From Acanthochlamys bracteata (lineage: Eukaryota > Streptophyta > Magnoliopsida > Pandanales > Velloziaceae): a stretch of 64,000 bases of DNA. Made by a program: the position numbers and the translations under genes. The DNA is taken from assembly GCA_019914995.1 (NCBI GenBank), contig CM034131.1, positions 7,410,501 to 7,474,500 of the forward strand, written 5' to 3'. The notes under the pieces are model-generated. The model did no database searches. It saw only the letters and a list, made by a program, of their open reading frames with translations, and was not told where the DNA came from. How positions within the stretch are numbered: the stretch's first letter is position 1; every line of letters begins with the position of its first letter. Positions 35,488 to 49,600 of the stretch are shown here, piece by piece.

Positions 35488-38400
35488 TCATTGGTCTTCA
35501 AGATGAATCCTCATGTTCAGTCTCCTGAGCCAAATCGAATGAAGAATCATGTAGTATGCATCGTACCTCTGAGGAGGGCTGTTCATAGTGAAGTGTCTTC
35601 TTACCATTCTGACCCTCCTTTGCATTCTAATGTACTGTCTTGGAGAAATACTCTTTAGGATTGTTTTTATGTTGGGAATATCTTCCGGTGATATCTGTAC
35701 CGAAAAAGCTTTCCAATTCAGAACATCACTGAATGGAAGTATGTAATTATAGTTGATCGTCACCGGCACACACTCCGCATAAATTGCCTCGACTATACGT
35801 GGGCTTGCTACTTCATAACCACTCGGACATAGGCAAAATTTGCTCCTCCGCATCTTGTCAATGTATGATACCCCTTTAGGAAGGTATTCATGGACTTCAA
35901 CCTCTGCATCTTTGTCCTTCCAATGCTCGAGAAGCAAAGGCCGAACAGGGCCATGGTTCCCACCAGCAAAAAATGCAAGTATGGGACGAGCAGAAGGAGA
36001 CGGCCCTCCAATGAACCTGGACATATCATCATCCCTACGATGGATTTCAACAAGTGACACATCTTTCAAAGGGTTGAATCCTTCAGATGTATTGGCATTA
36101 CATAGGGCGCGGATTGAGTTATAGAACAATTGCTTACTTCCATCAGATGTATATGGCCCCTGTGCAAGTTGAGGAAATCATTACTTAGTACAGAACATTG
36201 AAGTACTACAGAAGGTACGTGTAATTTACCCAATCGTGGCAAGCAACTATAAAATGGTCAGCCCCAAGACTCCTATTCCAGAAGCGATATCTCTCAGAAA
36301 TGACATTGATGTAGTCCGCAATAGTGTTCTTTAACGGGTTTATGTTGTGAGAGTCACGATCATAGATCAACTTAACCATTCTAGTAACACTGTAAGGTAG
36401 GAAGTGCACATGAGCTTGCTCTGGATCTCTAGTTCGGATGATGGTATCCATCTCCATGTGATGTATGAACCTGCCTTCTGTTGAATAAATGCTTCTGCAT
36501 GGTCCATCATGGAAGATCGGTGGTTCACCTTCTTTGTAAACATGGACCTTAAATTTTTTCTCCATCTCAAGGTAACTCCTATTATTTCAAAGAAATTAAT
36601 TAGAGATTAAAGATATAATGCAACTTCGGGTAGCACGAAAATAGAAAAAGGTCTATTGAGTATACCTGTGAAATGCCCGAGCATTGAGATATAATGGGCC
36701 TATAGGGGTGTACTCTTTGTCTTGCAACTGCAACCCATTCGTAGCTGCTTCTCTAATTGCTTGTCTTGCTTTGGCAAGCTCATATTCAAGCTTCTCTAAC
36801 TTGGGATCTCTCGACTCTGTTTTCACAGGCCATTTGCTTACGCCTTCAATTTTGGATTCCTCTACAAGAGTAGCTTCCTGTCACAAACACATGAATGTTT
36901 TTCATTTTCAACATGATCAGAAAAGTGAGAAATTTCACCTTTGGAACTTCAGAAAATCCATTTTCATTACAAAAACTAGTACGTTTAAAATTGGCAGAAA
37001 GGCAAAATTACTTTGTACAGTGTTGAACATCATTCATAAAGTGGATTCGAAAAACTGAAAAATAATGATAATAATAAATATAAACAAGGGTGAGCCACTT
37101 GACAAATGAATGGGCTAGTATTGCTAGTAGTGGCTGTGCAAGTCAGCCACAATTGATGAAAAACAGACAAGAAAAAAGCTTGCCGTTATCTTTGAAACAT
37201 AAAATTCTCATGTCCCCAGTTTATCTCAACCAGGACAAAGTTTAAGTGGTAACTGAGTTTGAAAACAAACAAGGAACTATGTCAATTAATCATTCTTCTA
37301 AGTCAGTGCCAAGAACTCCACGTGCTATGTTCTAGCAATATTATATTATCTAATTACGGGATATCCAAAGACACGTGCCACACGACTTACTTCACTCTAG
37401 AATATCTAAACATATCAAATCAATCTCAAGCGATTGTAATATTAGACATACTTGCTCTTCTCCATAATCCATAAAGCGTATAAAACAAAGTATAATTATA
37501 TATGGTCCACTTTGGAAGGCTCCTAAGATTTCTAACTGTAGCATACAGCACCATAAATGTCTTTTGCATACCAACTAGCTAGACAAGATAACCTTATGAA
37601 CCTCATCCATATAGAATTCACTGCTAGTTCGTCTTCATAAAATCAACAGCAACATAAACATAGCTTACCAACCAAGTCTTCAGCTCAGTAATTATTATCC
37701 AGACATCTCAACTTGACTTTTTGAAGTTATCAACACTCTTAAGACCACGAAATTCTAACAGCTCTTTACCCTAACTAATTAGCATATAAACTTTTTATGG
37801 CATAAGCATTTGTCTAACATCAAGATCAAACTTCAACAGAAAGGAACATCCCAGCTGGAAGATATCATACTCAACAGACATCCCCTGTTCAGACACCAGC
37901 AATATTCCAAAACTTCAAAGTGTTTTACATTGCTTGTAGGACCAACTTCCACCATCACCATTTACAAGGTTATCACAAATCTTTCTAGTTATCTATAAAA
38001 CAAATTCTAGACGATGAAGATGGGCCGATGCAGTATATGTGAACTGGTATTTCTGGTCCATCTTCAAACGCACTATGCATAGCTCTTTGGACTGTTTAAG
38101 CCCAAAAAAGCAGCTTTAAGTGATGCCAAATATCAACTTAAAAGTGAGATTTTGAAAAGTGGGTCGAAATGTGAGCTCTGCAGTTTTGAAACAAACTGAA
38201 ATAACAGAATGATACATTCCATCAGATAGAGTTCTTTACTTAACCACCTTTAATTTAAAGAAAAAAAGAAAAGAAAGATTTCTTGGGGACAATCGTAGGC
38301 AGTGATAGAAAGGTGCACAACTTCATATATATCCCGTATAAAAATCCATCATTACTCCCACCAGACCAAATCAAGTCCATACAAACCCGTACGCACGCTA

Positions 38401-39823
38401 AACATTTTTTTCTTTGCCCTAAGGCATTTTGTCCAACTCATTCATCAAAGGTCTCCATGAAACAGTAATAAGTAATGCAGTTCTCTACTCCCTCAAGAAA
38501 ATGGGATATAGCAGAGTGCGTGAAACGGTAATTGAGACCACTAAGGAGAGCAAGGCGTTCATAATAAGCTCGTGTGTACTATGCCAAGTTGTAAGATTAT
38601 AAAAAAGTAAAAAGGGCAAATAGTGATAAAGCGCTCATTCTTGTGTCATTTCAAGTACAGATAGGGACAAAGTTGAGAAACATTATATTGGCAAAGCATA
38701 ACCCAACCACTTCGAATGATAGCCGAAATTAGAAAAAAAAATTGAGAGAGAAATTAAAAAGTGGTGAATTAAATTGATGTGGGAGATGCGGTAGAAAAAG
38801 CTAACGTATGTAGCAATGTGTTGTCAGAAAGCAAAAGGAAAATTCTTGTTTTTGCTCTGTTAAATTACGGGCAATACACTTGCATGTTCTTGTTTTTTTT
38901 TCTGGAATTTCGGAGTAGAAACCAGTGAACCAGAGAGAAACACGAGGTAGCTAGCAGAGTGAAGTGAATGAAAGGGAAGGAATGTTTTCATCATGAAGCA
39001 ATTGGCTTCGGAAAGATCTACTAATTAATGAACCCAAAAAGAGTAGAAGAATTTCGCAATACAGTAGCTAGAACATAGAATCGAAACTTCTCTAGAAATT
39101 TTCGTGTTCGACTTCTACCCAACTTAATCAAACAACATTCTATTCATTCTTGGAAGTGCAAAATTGGTTCCAAAAGAATATATACATTCCTGTTAATTAT
39201 ATTGAAAACTTCTCTTTTTTCTTCAGTTAATTAGCTTTTTTCAAAAACCAAACAAGAGAACAAGTATAAGAAGAAGAAGAATTGAAGTTAAATAAATAAG
39301 AAAATGAGAATCTTAATAGACTGCTTACCGGTTCCGGCGCCGGGCTCGGTGCAGTTTTTTGAACCAAACCATGGGCAGCTTTAGTAGAATCGTTATCACT
39401 ACTAGCAGAACTGTTCTTCTTGATCTCTTGTTTAAGCACAACCCCATTGATGTTCAACTGATCAATTTTCCCTACTTCTTGATCATCTTCTTCATCTTTT
39501 CTGCTGCTGCTGCTACTGTTGCTAGCGTCCGCGACAGGTAAAGAAACCAAGTCTTTTGTTGCCAAAAACTGTTTATCACTCTCGCCGGAAACCTGAGAAA
39601 CATTACGAGAAGCAGCAGGTGCTGTAGTAGCAATAGTGTCAGAAGACGACCATGAAGTTGTCGAACTAGAATCGAACCCGAAGTCTGTTAATGTAACCAC
39701 AAGTAGAGGAACAACTACAACAACAAGAACCGCCCACGAAGAAGCGGTTCTTGCGCCAAACCCACATGTTCTTGATGAGGGAGATGGTATGCTATGATGA
39801 TCAGCTGATGAAGAAGGACGCAT
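35488..39823 (-). CDS. GT47 exostosin-like glycosyltransferase
   Basis: Four exons on the minus strand: 39823-39329, 36877-36666, 36578-36230 and 36159-35488, giving 575 residues; intron 1 is 2.45 kb. A type II Golgi membrane protein by layout: a short cytosolic N-terminus, one TM segment at about 28-46 and a long Ser/Thr-rich stem to about residue 230. The exostosin domain begins at FKVHVYKEGEPPIFHDGP and includes THEGRF-like STEGRFIHHME, DPEQAHVHFLPYSVTRMV, SLGADHFIVACHDWGPYTS, GGNHGPVRPLLLEHW, MRRSKFCLCPSGYEVASPRI and EAIYAECVPVTI. Plant GT47 members of this subgroup are thought to act in cell-wall polysaccharide synthesis, but donor and acceptor cannot be told here. It resembles the At5g03795/At3g07620 group. 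The start is the first in-frame ATG, at 39823. Confidence 0.92.
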
Positions 39824-42800
39824 GTTTGAATTAAGATAGCTAAGGAGAAGAGAAAGATTAAACACGTTACTCAATTTTTCTTTGCAGTCTAATTGTTAGA
39901 CTTGTTCAAAGAAAGTAAACTTCGAAGAAGGAAGGAAGAGTGCAGAAGAGTCTTGCTTAGTTTCTGTTCTCTTTGCTCTCTCGCATGCTTTTCATCGGTG
40001 AATGTGAGAGGGAACGCAGAATAAGGAGTTGGACAGTTTTGCCCTAGGACTGAGAAGCATATACATACAAAGCATATACACAGAACACAGTTTGAGACTC
40101 GGTGAGTTGAGACTTGAGAGCCGTGCAACGGGCAACTCAAAATATCTAATAAATCAGCAGTAATCAATTCAACGGAACGGCAGATGATGTAGTGTAAAAT
40201 ACACCTTAAAATACTTGTAAAAAATGTCATTTTACAAAACAGTTCCGCATTTGCAATTGCTAATATAAGGGTCAATATTACGAATATTATCGGGGGCTAC
40301 TTATGCAAAATAACTAAAGAAGATTATGAGTAAGTTTTTCATAAATAAGCTTTTATAAATATTTATAATTTTTAAATAACTTAAATAATTCAAAAATAAA
40401 AATTATATACAAATATATAAGTTGTACAATATATATTTTATACCTTAAATTTAAAATTATTAAAGAATTAAAATCGTATTTAAATTATAAACACTAAAAA
40501 AAGAATACGAAACGATTCGAGAGAAAAGTAGAAAAATGGAGCAAGGAGTGAGTACGGATGGCAGCAGTGTAGCGTCCATCGATGAAGCGGTGGGAAAGAC
40601 CAAACCAGCTGGTTTCGATTCTGAACGACAGAGCTGTGTTGCCACGCGGCGACTTAGGCTGCCATGGAATTTCTTCATTTTTTGGTTTTATTAACTAACC
40701 TGCAGCAGCAGTAGTAGCGGTTCAGTGAAATTTTCTTTTTTTGCTCTGTTCTTTCGTTTGCCGCGAAGAAAAAAACAAGCCTTTGATTTGATTGTTTTCG
40801 CTGTATCAGAACCTTGGATTTTTCAGGTCCTAGCTTTTACTTAAGATTTTTTAATTGTTTTGGTTGATGAAAATTTTTAATAGTGATATATCGTTAGATG
40901 TTGGTAAGTAAATATTTGTAATTTTTACTTTTATATGTTTGCAGTCACGATTATTAGTTTTTGCACGTTCTTAAGATTTAGGTGATGTTTATAAGTCAAA
41001 TGAGAACTCATAGAGTAATGAATCAATGTTCAGATCTAATCTAAAAAAAGTTGACCTGAAGTCTTATGGAAGTCTTTATAAGAAACAGTAAAAGCCATGT
41101 CTAGATTTTATATTAATGGTATAGTTGCATTTGCTGAAAACATAAAAAATTTTGAAGAAAAAATTTTGAATAAATTTAATCAACTTATTTTGTAATTAAA
41201 AATATAAGTATTTTATATAGAATTGGTTATATTAGTTTAAAATGACATTTTTAAATTAGTATAATAAATATTTTTAAAATTGAAGGCGTAATAATTATAG
41301 GATTTTACTTATGTGTGTGCGCATGCTTATTCATTGCTTCTTATCTTGTAGAGAATTAAAATCACTTAATTTAATTTGTTCGTTCTGATTTGAGTATTTC
41401 TATACTAAGTGATCAAAAATATATTTTTTTTAGCAAACGAGAGAACGTACTTGCTCTTAAGAAAAAACAAAAACATGTAGTGTTAGTTTAAAATACACCA
41501 AACTCTAGTTATGTTTTTCACATTTTAAATTCATTTACTTAACGATTTTAATTATTATTTCAAATTTTATTTTAAATTTTATTTTATATATTTTATTTAT
41601 CACTTTAAATTATATTTTTATTGAAGTCTATATTTTATCAAATTTTATATTTACAAAAGTTAATTTTTATGTAATTGTATTTGAAATATGTACTAAGTGG
41701 TACATACAAAAATGAAATAATATATGCGTACTCACCGACAAACTCTTCGATCTCTTTTTTTTTATTTTAATTTGCTTTCTTTATGTGATACATTATTTTA
41801 TCTTTGATGCGAATTTAAAGCGTCTCACTCACTTCAACTGTACATTGCCCGGAACACAGCGATTAAGAAGACTTCCCAATTAATTCTAATATTATATTGT
41901 TTACTGCATGTATACGTTTGATGGGATCGATTCTGAAACAGCAGAGACAGGTTGGAATTGAGTGCTATAATTACAATAGGTGTATAAACTTCATGTAGAT
42001 TATTGTATTATTTTTTTGTTGTTATATGGCGAATTAAAGAGCAGAGAAACTTTTGCTTTCTAGGATGCTTGAGCGATGATGCAAAGGAAAGTATGAAGTT
42101 TTTAGGCAACACAAGGATTAGATGCTACTATGAGATGATTGGGTTCAGGAAAGCAAAAGGAAAAGCTTCCTTGCTTGTGTGGATTGGAGCAAATCTCTAG
42201 GAACAAGAATAATTTTAGCGTGGACATTGGTCACAGCTAACCATCGTCTTTAGATAAAAAACAGATAATTTCTGATTACAATATTTAATTAGTAATTATT
42301 TCAAAATTTGGAAACTCTATTTTTTCCATCAAAAATATAGGAATTCTAAAAATTTTATATATTTCAGTTATTCATTAAACTAAAAATATATATTTAGTTT
42401 ACTATATATGATCATTATTTTAATTATTAAATTTCTTTTAGTTCACTTTTGAATAAATTAAATAAAAACTTTAAAGAGCCACTTTTAGAATGTCATAATA
42501 AAATTTTCATTTCAAATGTAATTAAATCCAGTTCTTCAGCGGCAGTAAAACAAATGGAAGAAAAGAAACGGACGGGGACGGGATGCCTTAACCGTTGCGT
42601 TACTTATTAGCGCTTTGACCGCCGTGGTTTCGGTCCAATTCACGAGACGGTATTTCGAAATTGGTGGCACTTGAATATTGGTAGTAGCACTCAAGCAGCA
42701 AAAGAAAAAACTTTTTAAAAATGAGAGCTTTAATGAGATCGTCCCATTTGAGAAGCTGTGTTAATGCTGTCATTTTTTTAATACTTTTTTTTGCACCCAC

Positions 42801-44042
42801 CGTAGGTAGCATTGGCAGTAGGATTTTAACTAGAATTCGAATGAATACATATAATAATTATATTTATATATTTATAAAATTAAAAGTACCAATCACATAA
42901 TTAATTTAGTAATCAGAATCAACAATCAAAATTACTAAAATTAAGTTTTAACAATAATGAACAAAATATTAGATATTATTTTATTAACTTGACAAAATTA
43001 AATAAATAGCTAATCAAAATATAATAAATTTAAAAATATTATATACATTAATTTAAAATTTATTATTATTTTTAAATAAAATAATATATATTTTATAAAT
43101 AATTATATGAATTAAATTTGAAATTTTTTAAAATTTTAAATTAATTTTGAATTGAATCAAAATAATTCGAATCTTATGAACATCAAATCCAAATCTAACT
43201 TATAAAAATCAATTTTGGATCGAATTTGAATATTTTATAATCGAAACGTGAATCATCTTCAAAATATTTTCATTAGTTATATATTTTTTTTCAGATTTTA
43301 AATTCAAAATTTTTTATATTTAATTTGTTTCAAATTCCAAAATCTAAATTAATTTTTTTATCGAATTGAATTCTATTGAATTTAATAATGTTGTAAAATT
43401 TACTTCTAAATGATTAAACACAACCTAAATTTCCAGCTCTCCGATTAGCACTCAAGCTTCAGTTCGTCACATTGCTTTTTTTTTTTATCATAGAAGTTGT
43501 CTACTAGGATGTGTAAGGCCATCCTCAGCATTCGCTGGAATAGAAATTGTCAATTACGTAATTATACTTCATTTTATGGGCAATATACAAAATTTGATTT
43601 TTAAATTTTAAGAATTAATCTTCAACAGTTTGTAATGTAAATTGTGAAATTTGTTTACATATATAAGAAATATATAGATATATATTTAACCTCCTTGTAG
43701 GTTAGAAAATGAACAATATACAAATTTGTGAAATGTATGATGTTACATTTTCAGTTATTTTGTTAATTGAATGTAAGTTCGACGAATATCATAAGCTAGT
43801 AAATTTTGTTAATTAGAAGTTAAAAAAAAAATTTGAAGTTTATTTTTTTCTTGTGATAGTGAGTATTTACTGTTGTTCACAGGTCGAAGCAACTGATCGC
43901 ATTGTCATGTACTAGTTAAAGAAGCAGCTATATGACATTAGAAAACATGACATACTTGCCAAAAAAACACAAGGTACCAAAAACAATAAATCGACGTCTG
44001 CCCTTTCAGCAAGTAATCTGCAGATTGGATAATGGATGATTT

Positions 44043-44326
44043 AGTGCGTATTTCAAATCGGTCTGTAGTTTTATTTTTTTTTTTAATTTTAAATTTTAAA
44101 TAATTCATATATTTTAATTATATAAAAAATTTAAAATTTTATTTTAACATATAAAATTTTTAGTTTTAATTTTTGTATTTGCACATTTTTTAATACAATT
44201 TTAATATTTTCAAAATTTATTGAAATACAAATACTGAGCTCTACTTCTACTTTATTTTTTAAAAAACTCTACTTTTTATTTTTTATTTTTATAAAATTTA
44301 TTTACGGACATTTAAAATACGTCTTA
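44043..44326. repeat. MITE-like AT-rich element, family A copy 2
   Basis: Left end AGTGCGTATTTCAAAT and right end ATTTAAAATACGTCTTAAA form terminal inverted repeats around about 284 bp of AT-rich sequence. It matches 881-1162 in length, termini and internal order, including a TACGGACATTTAAAATACG block at the right end. Confidence 0.55.
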
Positions 44327-44558
44327 AACTTAACTTATAAAAAAAAAAAAAATTTTTAATTTAAAATCTTTACTATATATTTTATAAGTATATAAAAAAT
44401 TTATTTATAATTTTAGAAAATAAAAAAACTTTACATACTAAAATTTTTATTATATTTTTAGAAATAAAAAAAATAAAACTTATTTTTAAAAAAATACTTT
44501 TTATTTTAAAAAATTTTATTTAAAAAATACTTTCAAACTACTCCTCTACCTATACGCT

Positions 44559-44839
44559 AGACAAACAATTAGCTTAGAATACATCTTGTTGCCCTCACGA
44601 GTAGCAACAGATGATTCAGCACAACTTATTTGTCTGCAGTTCAATTTCCTTTGATCATTTGCTTGCACGGACCATTTCCTTCTTGCTCAGAAGCTATCTA
44701 TTATTATACTGCAGACAAACAAATAGCTAAAATAAAATTTTGTTGCCCGCCGTCACGAGTAGTAAAGTAGTAGCAGCAGATGATTCAGCACAACACAATT
44801 TGGCTGTAGTTCAATTTCTTTGATCATTTGCATCCATGG
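44559..44839 (+). repeat. Imperfect direct duplication of about 115-125 bp
   Basis: Copy 1 at 44559-44670 and copy 2 at 44713-44839 share AGACAAACAA at the start, then TTGTTGCCC, CACGAGTAG, CAGATGATTCAGCACAAC, GTTCAATTTC and TTTGATCATTTGC in the same order. Copy 2 has small insertions. They are separated by about 42 bp. No function is apparent; it looks like a local segmental duplication in non-coding DNA. Confidence 0.85.
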
Positions 44840-45717
44840 CATGTTTTTTTTCAAATATCAAACAAAAATAAAAGAAGGCTCCATAATAATAGGCAATAAT
44901 GCGAATATTGAAGGACCACGTAGTAAAGACGGAGCAAAGTAATTCACACTGTTCACCTGAAGTATACACTGTTATCAAAGTTTCGGTAGCCTAATACTAC
45001 GGATGTGTTTTTTTACACATAAAAATAACTTCTTTTTTATTAAAAAATTATTTTTAATTTATTTTTATTATAAAAAATATATTTAATTTATTTTTAATAC
45101 AAAAAATATATCAATTTTAATAATATTATTTTAAAAATTCACTTTTAAAATACTCACTTTTAAAATTAAAAGAACGCACACTATATTAATGAACAGAACG
45201 GCATGTCATGAAACTAGAGATATCCGTGCGTGTTTAGACGATTCTTTATGCTAAATTGTTATATAAATTTTAGAAAATTTCAAAACAATGCTAAGAAAGA
45301 GAAGGAAAGAAATATGAATAAATATAATGCTTCACTAAAATACTTAAAGAGCTTACAAAAACTTTAAATTTTAGTTAACACGCGTCATAATTATTTTGAT
45401 CTGATAGTTAAAAATAATTTTCTAAAATTATTTCTCTAAAATATTTACTATATATTATTTTTTTATAAATATCTACATAGTTTATCAATTCTATAATTAT
45501 TTAAAACATTTTTGGTTATTATGCGTCTCCTTTTAATGAATTTTTTGGTCCAAATTTCCAGCAATGACAAGAAGCCCTGTAGCTTAAATTTGTTTGTTTA
45601 TCATAACAAAAAAAACTGTACTTCATTTATTGGGCACGACCTGTATTGATTGTCTTGATTTTCTTCGAGAAGAGAGCACAGAACAGGTTCCAAGTCTAGA
45701 AAACATGGACAAGTTTT

Positions 45718-45920
45718 CGGGACGCGTTTGGAAATACTTATAGGATGGAATTTTTCTGAAAAAAAAGTTTTTATTTTTTTTTGAAAAATAAATTTTATTT
45801 TTTTATTTATAAAAAATAATAAAAATATGTAATAAACTTTTTAATAAATGTTTTAAATATTTATAAAATATATATTAAAAAATATATAATAGAAAATTGA
45901 AAAAGAGTGTTTCAAAACAA
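45718..45920. repeat. MITE-like AT-rich element, family B copy 1
   Basis: Begins GGGACGCGTTTGGAAATAC and continues through a TTTTATTTTTTT / AATAATAAAAATATGTAATA core. The same order of blocks recurs at 46184-46432. The right end is uncertain (GAGTGTTTCAAAAC area). Confidence 0.35.
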
Positions 45921-46183
45921 CGTGATATCAAAAAAGCTCTCTTGATTTTATTCAACTTGTGTCTAATTTTAACGTGTATTTTGAATTTCAAACTATTTTT
46001 GTTGATTAAATTCTCTTGATTTCAGTTTTATAAAAATTGAACTTTTACCAATTCAAATATTATTATTATGATAGATAAACTGGACCTGTTTGCAGTGCTG
46101 CGTTCTGACTGCAATATCAAAAAAGCCCAAGGCCCATAGATTACAAAATGTTCTCGTAACGTTCGAATAACTAAGCCGACTTC

Positions 46184-46432
46184 GGGCGTTTGGGATTGCT
46201 TATGAAATAAAGCTTTTGTAAAATAAAAGATATTTTTATTCTTTTTAAAAAACGAGTTCTATTTTTTTTATTTTTAAAAAAATAATAAAAATATGCAATA
46301 AAAAGATCTCAATTTTTTTAAACTTTCTAAATTTTTAAATAAATTTTTTATATATTTATAAAATATGTATTGAAAAATACGAAATAGAGAATTGAAAAGT
46401 TAGGTTTGGAAAAACCAAAGCCAAACACCCCC
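46184..46432. repeat. MITE-like AT-rich element, family B copy 2
   Basis: Left end GGGCGTTTGGGATTG and right end GCCAAACACCCCC are imperfect inverted repeats, enclosing about 249 bp of AT-rich DNA with the core AATAATAAAAATATGCAATA shared with the copy at 45718. Confidence 0.45.
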
Positions 46433-46608
46433 TCGGTAAAATGTAAATATTTTGAGCTGTGAGAGTAAACTGAACTAATCGATCCATTTGATCCGGACAA
46501 ACATTTGGTTTTCACTCAGGCCGATGAGATCAACCGAAATAGTCTAATCAATCAATCAAGTCGATGATCATCAACTAGCGGCTGTGATCAGTCCCATCGA
46601 TCAAGCTT

Positions 46609-46637
46609 TGATCTGATCTGATCTGATCTTGATCGAT
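46609..46637 (+). repeat. GATCT pentamer tandem repeat before the GATA gene
   Basis: Four to five copies of TGATC/GATCT just upstream of the start codon at 46683, within the probable 5' UTR. May be only a short slippage tract. Confidence 0.7.
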
Positions 46638-46682
46638 CTAGGGTTAGCTCATGGTCTCCGGCGAAGTTGCGGGGCGGTGGTG

Positions 46683-49600
46683 ATGGCGGACGCGAATTCA
46701 CAGGATCACAACATGTATGGTTGCAAAGTGACAACAACGGCGACGGCAACGGAGACGATTATTCCGACAACAGTGGAAGTGACACGTCGGCATTCGGAGC
46801 AGAGTGAGCATGAGCAGATGGCGGAGGCCATCGATGCGGCGATGCCAATGTTAAGCACGAATCCTAACCAGCTCACGCTTCTCTTCCAGGGCGAGGTCTA
46901 CGTATTCGAATCCGTCACTCCCGAAAAGGTCTCATTGTTAACATTTTTTTTTAAAATTTTGTGTTCGCCGTTTGATTGTATGTAAGTTTTGTTCTGGCTC
47001 CACCAGTTGTTGCGTGCTTGCGTGTGGTGTTTGGAATACGTGTTCCATGGTACTTGTAGTGCAGTGCTCCTAGTGTCATAGTTAGATAAGTTACATTTGA
47101 TGAAAAAACTTTGGCCTTTCGTGTGTTTGGATTTCTTCTTCCTCCGTGTTTCTGTCGATGGTTCCCTTAGTTCTACGAAATCATCATGTAGTTAATTAAA
47201 TCTATTGTTTCTGGTTGTGAAAGATTGGGCTTGCACTTGGTTATGACTTGGGAAGCTTGACCAGTGCATTCTTATAGTCAGCTTGCTTTACAAATTTAAT
47301 GTTTTCTATTGTTGCGTTGTAGACACTAGGCACTATTATCCATCAATACCTTCGTGTTATGTCAAAGGCCTGACTGAACAAGAAATGGACAAAGTTATTT
47401 GTTGAGTGTTATGTATCCAATTATCTATATCATGGTCCTAGATTCATAGTAGTATGTAGTTCTTTTTTCTTTTTCTTTTTTCTTTTGTCTGGGCACCATT
47501 TTATTAGACTTACTTTAAATGCAGCACAAGTTGTCAAATTGTTTGAGATCACTTCTGCAATTCACCTATGAAGTTGAATAGGGACTGTTGCTTCAATATC
47601 TTAACTGATTTTGTATTTTGCTGTTTTGCATCTCTGTCTTTGTTTTTCATAATCTTATTATTTCATTCAACATAAGTGTGGTGACACATAGTTTTTGAAG
47701 TCTGAATATTTGACTTTTGGTTCTCAAGATTAGTGTGACAGTGGCAATAGTATGCTAGAAATATGCGCTACACAAGATTAGTGTATGCACTTTCGGTGGG
47801 TCAGGATATGTGCACTTTTTTGCTAAAGATTGTTGTTAGCTGCAGAGGATGGAGATGATCCTCTATTTTGATTGTTTGTTAGACTAATAGTGGTGCTGAG
47901 GTAATCCAAACTAGATGAAGTTTCTTTCTTATCTTTTCGTGATGCTTGTAATAAGCTATTTGCTAGATTTTCCTTATATAGTACTATATGAATTTGGTTT
48001 TCTAGAGGAATGCATGCTTGCATATGGTGTTTCACAGTTTATTACTCTGTTGTTTGTCTGCAGGTGCAAGCTGTGCTTTTGTTATTAGGCGGGTGTGAGG
48101 TACCTAACAGTGTTAGCGGCACTGCATCTAGTCAGCAAGATGACAGGGTACTTCTCAAACCAGTCAAGTATCTAATCTTGTTTCATGGTTTATGTTGTAA
48201 AAGGAAATTGGAAGTTTGAGTTGCTTTTCCAGGGCTTGGATGATATTCTGAGGCGGACAAATATGCCTGCAAAGAGGATTGCTTCACTTATTAGGTTCCG
48301 TGAGAAAAGAAAGGAACGATCTTTCGAGAAGAAAATTCGCTATACTGTCCGTAAAGAAGTTGCCCAGAGGTATGCTACTGAAAGTGTTCTGATAACTTTC
48401 ATGGTTCTAATATCATATCTAGTGATGCAAAACTGTAGGTATTTGCTAGCTTGGGATTTGTGTTCGGAAACCTAGTAGTTAGCTGAACGTTTCTTCTATT
48501 TTTTGTGTGTGAACTGGTCAGAAGTTAATGATCTATCTGTTTGTTTTCATCCTTTTGTAACTATTTAACTTGTTCTGAGGTTTCCAAGCATGCAACAGTC
48601 ATGAGTGGCCATTTAACAAGTTGCAAATAACTAGCATCACAAGAGTCCCTTGTGCAGACAATAAAGCTGACAAATTAACTTAAAAGTAGCAACCTGGATA
48701 CTTTGACACAAGTTTGTATTGCAAGCTTAAGGTGTGATTATAGCAAAAAGTTTGTAAGAATATAATCTCATACAACTATTCTAGAAGGAATCAAGGGCCA
48801 GCTTCAATCCTCCTTCATAAGAATGTTGTATTCACCTCTTTCATTTTGTTGCCCTTTGGATATACACTTTCTAGGATTTTGTATTCTGAAAGGCATCTCA
48901 TTTCTGTATGTTGATACAAATCATTTTTTGGTTTCCTTGTACACCACTTTCACCTTCCCTTGAGGACATATGTAGCTCTGATGAATATATTGGGGTTTTG
49001 TATTATGTTTGGTAAGTTTACTATGAGTAAGCATCTGTTTCAGTATCTCACCCCCTTGCGTTGTTTTTCTGTTCATCTTCAAACTCACAAATTTTTGTTG
49101 CTAGGATGCAGAGACATAAAGGGCAATTTGCTGGCAAAGCAAGCAGTGCTGATCTAGCATCAACTGGTGATCCTGGTCAGAATGCAAACCAAGATGATGC
49201 ACCTCAAGACAACAAGTTAGTCAACTTTTTTGTTAGACCTTGTGATTTGACTGCCGTCCTTGTATATACTAAGTTACTTGGAACTTTTTTTGTTGTGTTT
49301 GTTTGCCTCCTGCTGAGATCAGTTTCTTACATTACAGATGCCAAAACTGTGGAATCAGTGAAAAGATGACACCAGCTATGCGCCGTGGACCATCTGGACC
49401 TAGGTCTCTGTGCAATGCTTGTGGGTTGATGTGGGCAAATAAGGTCTGTACGCGCAGTATTCTTTCAAAATGAACATGGTTTCTTGGTTCTTTGAATCTT
49501 TGTAGTTTAACGTGGTGTAAGTTATAACTTTGCCTTCTGCAGGGTACTTTGAGGAGCCCATCCAGAGCCCCAAAAGTGAGTACTGCAAGCCATGCCAATC

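Larger units (their letters stand above)
39824..46682. other. Long AT-rich intergenic region with MITE-like repeats
   Basis: About 6.9 kb without a recognisable gene. The first few hundred bases are probably the GT47 5' UTR and promoter. A higher-GC island at about 40530-40700 contains a 52-codon plus-strand open frame (40536-40694) with no motif I know. A 65-codon frame near 42003-42200 is also unrecognised. Repeats at 44043, 44559/44713, 45718 and 46184 are listed separately. The last 100 bp before 46683 are probably the 5' UTR of the GATA gene. Confidence 0.5.
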
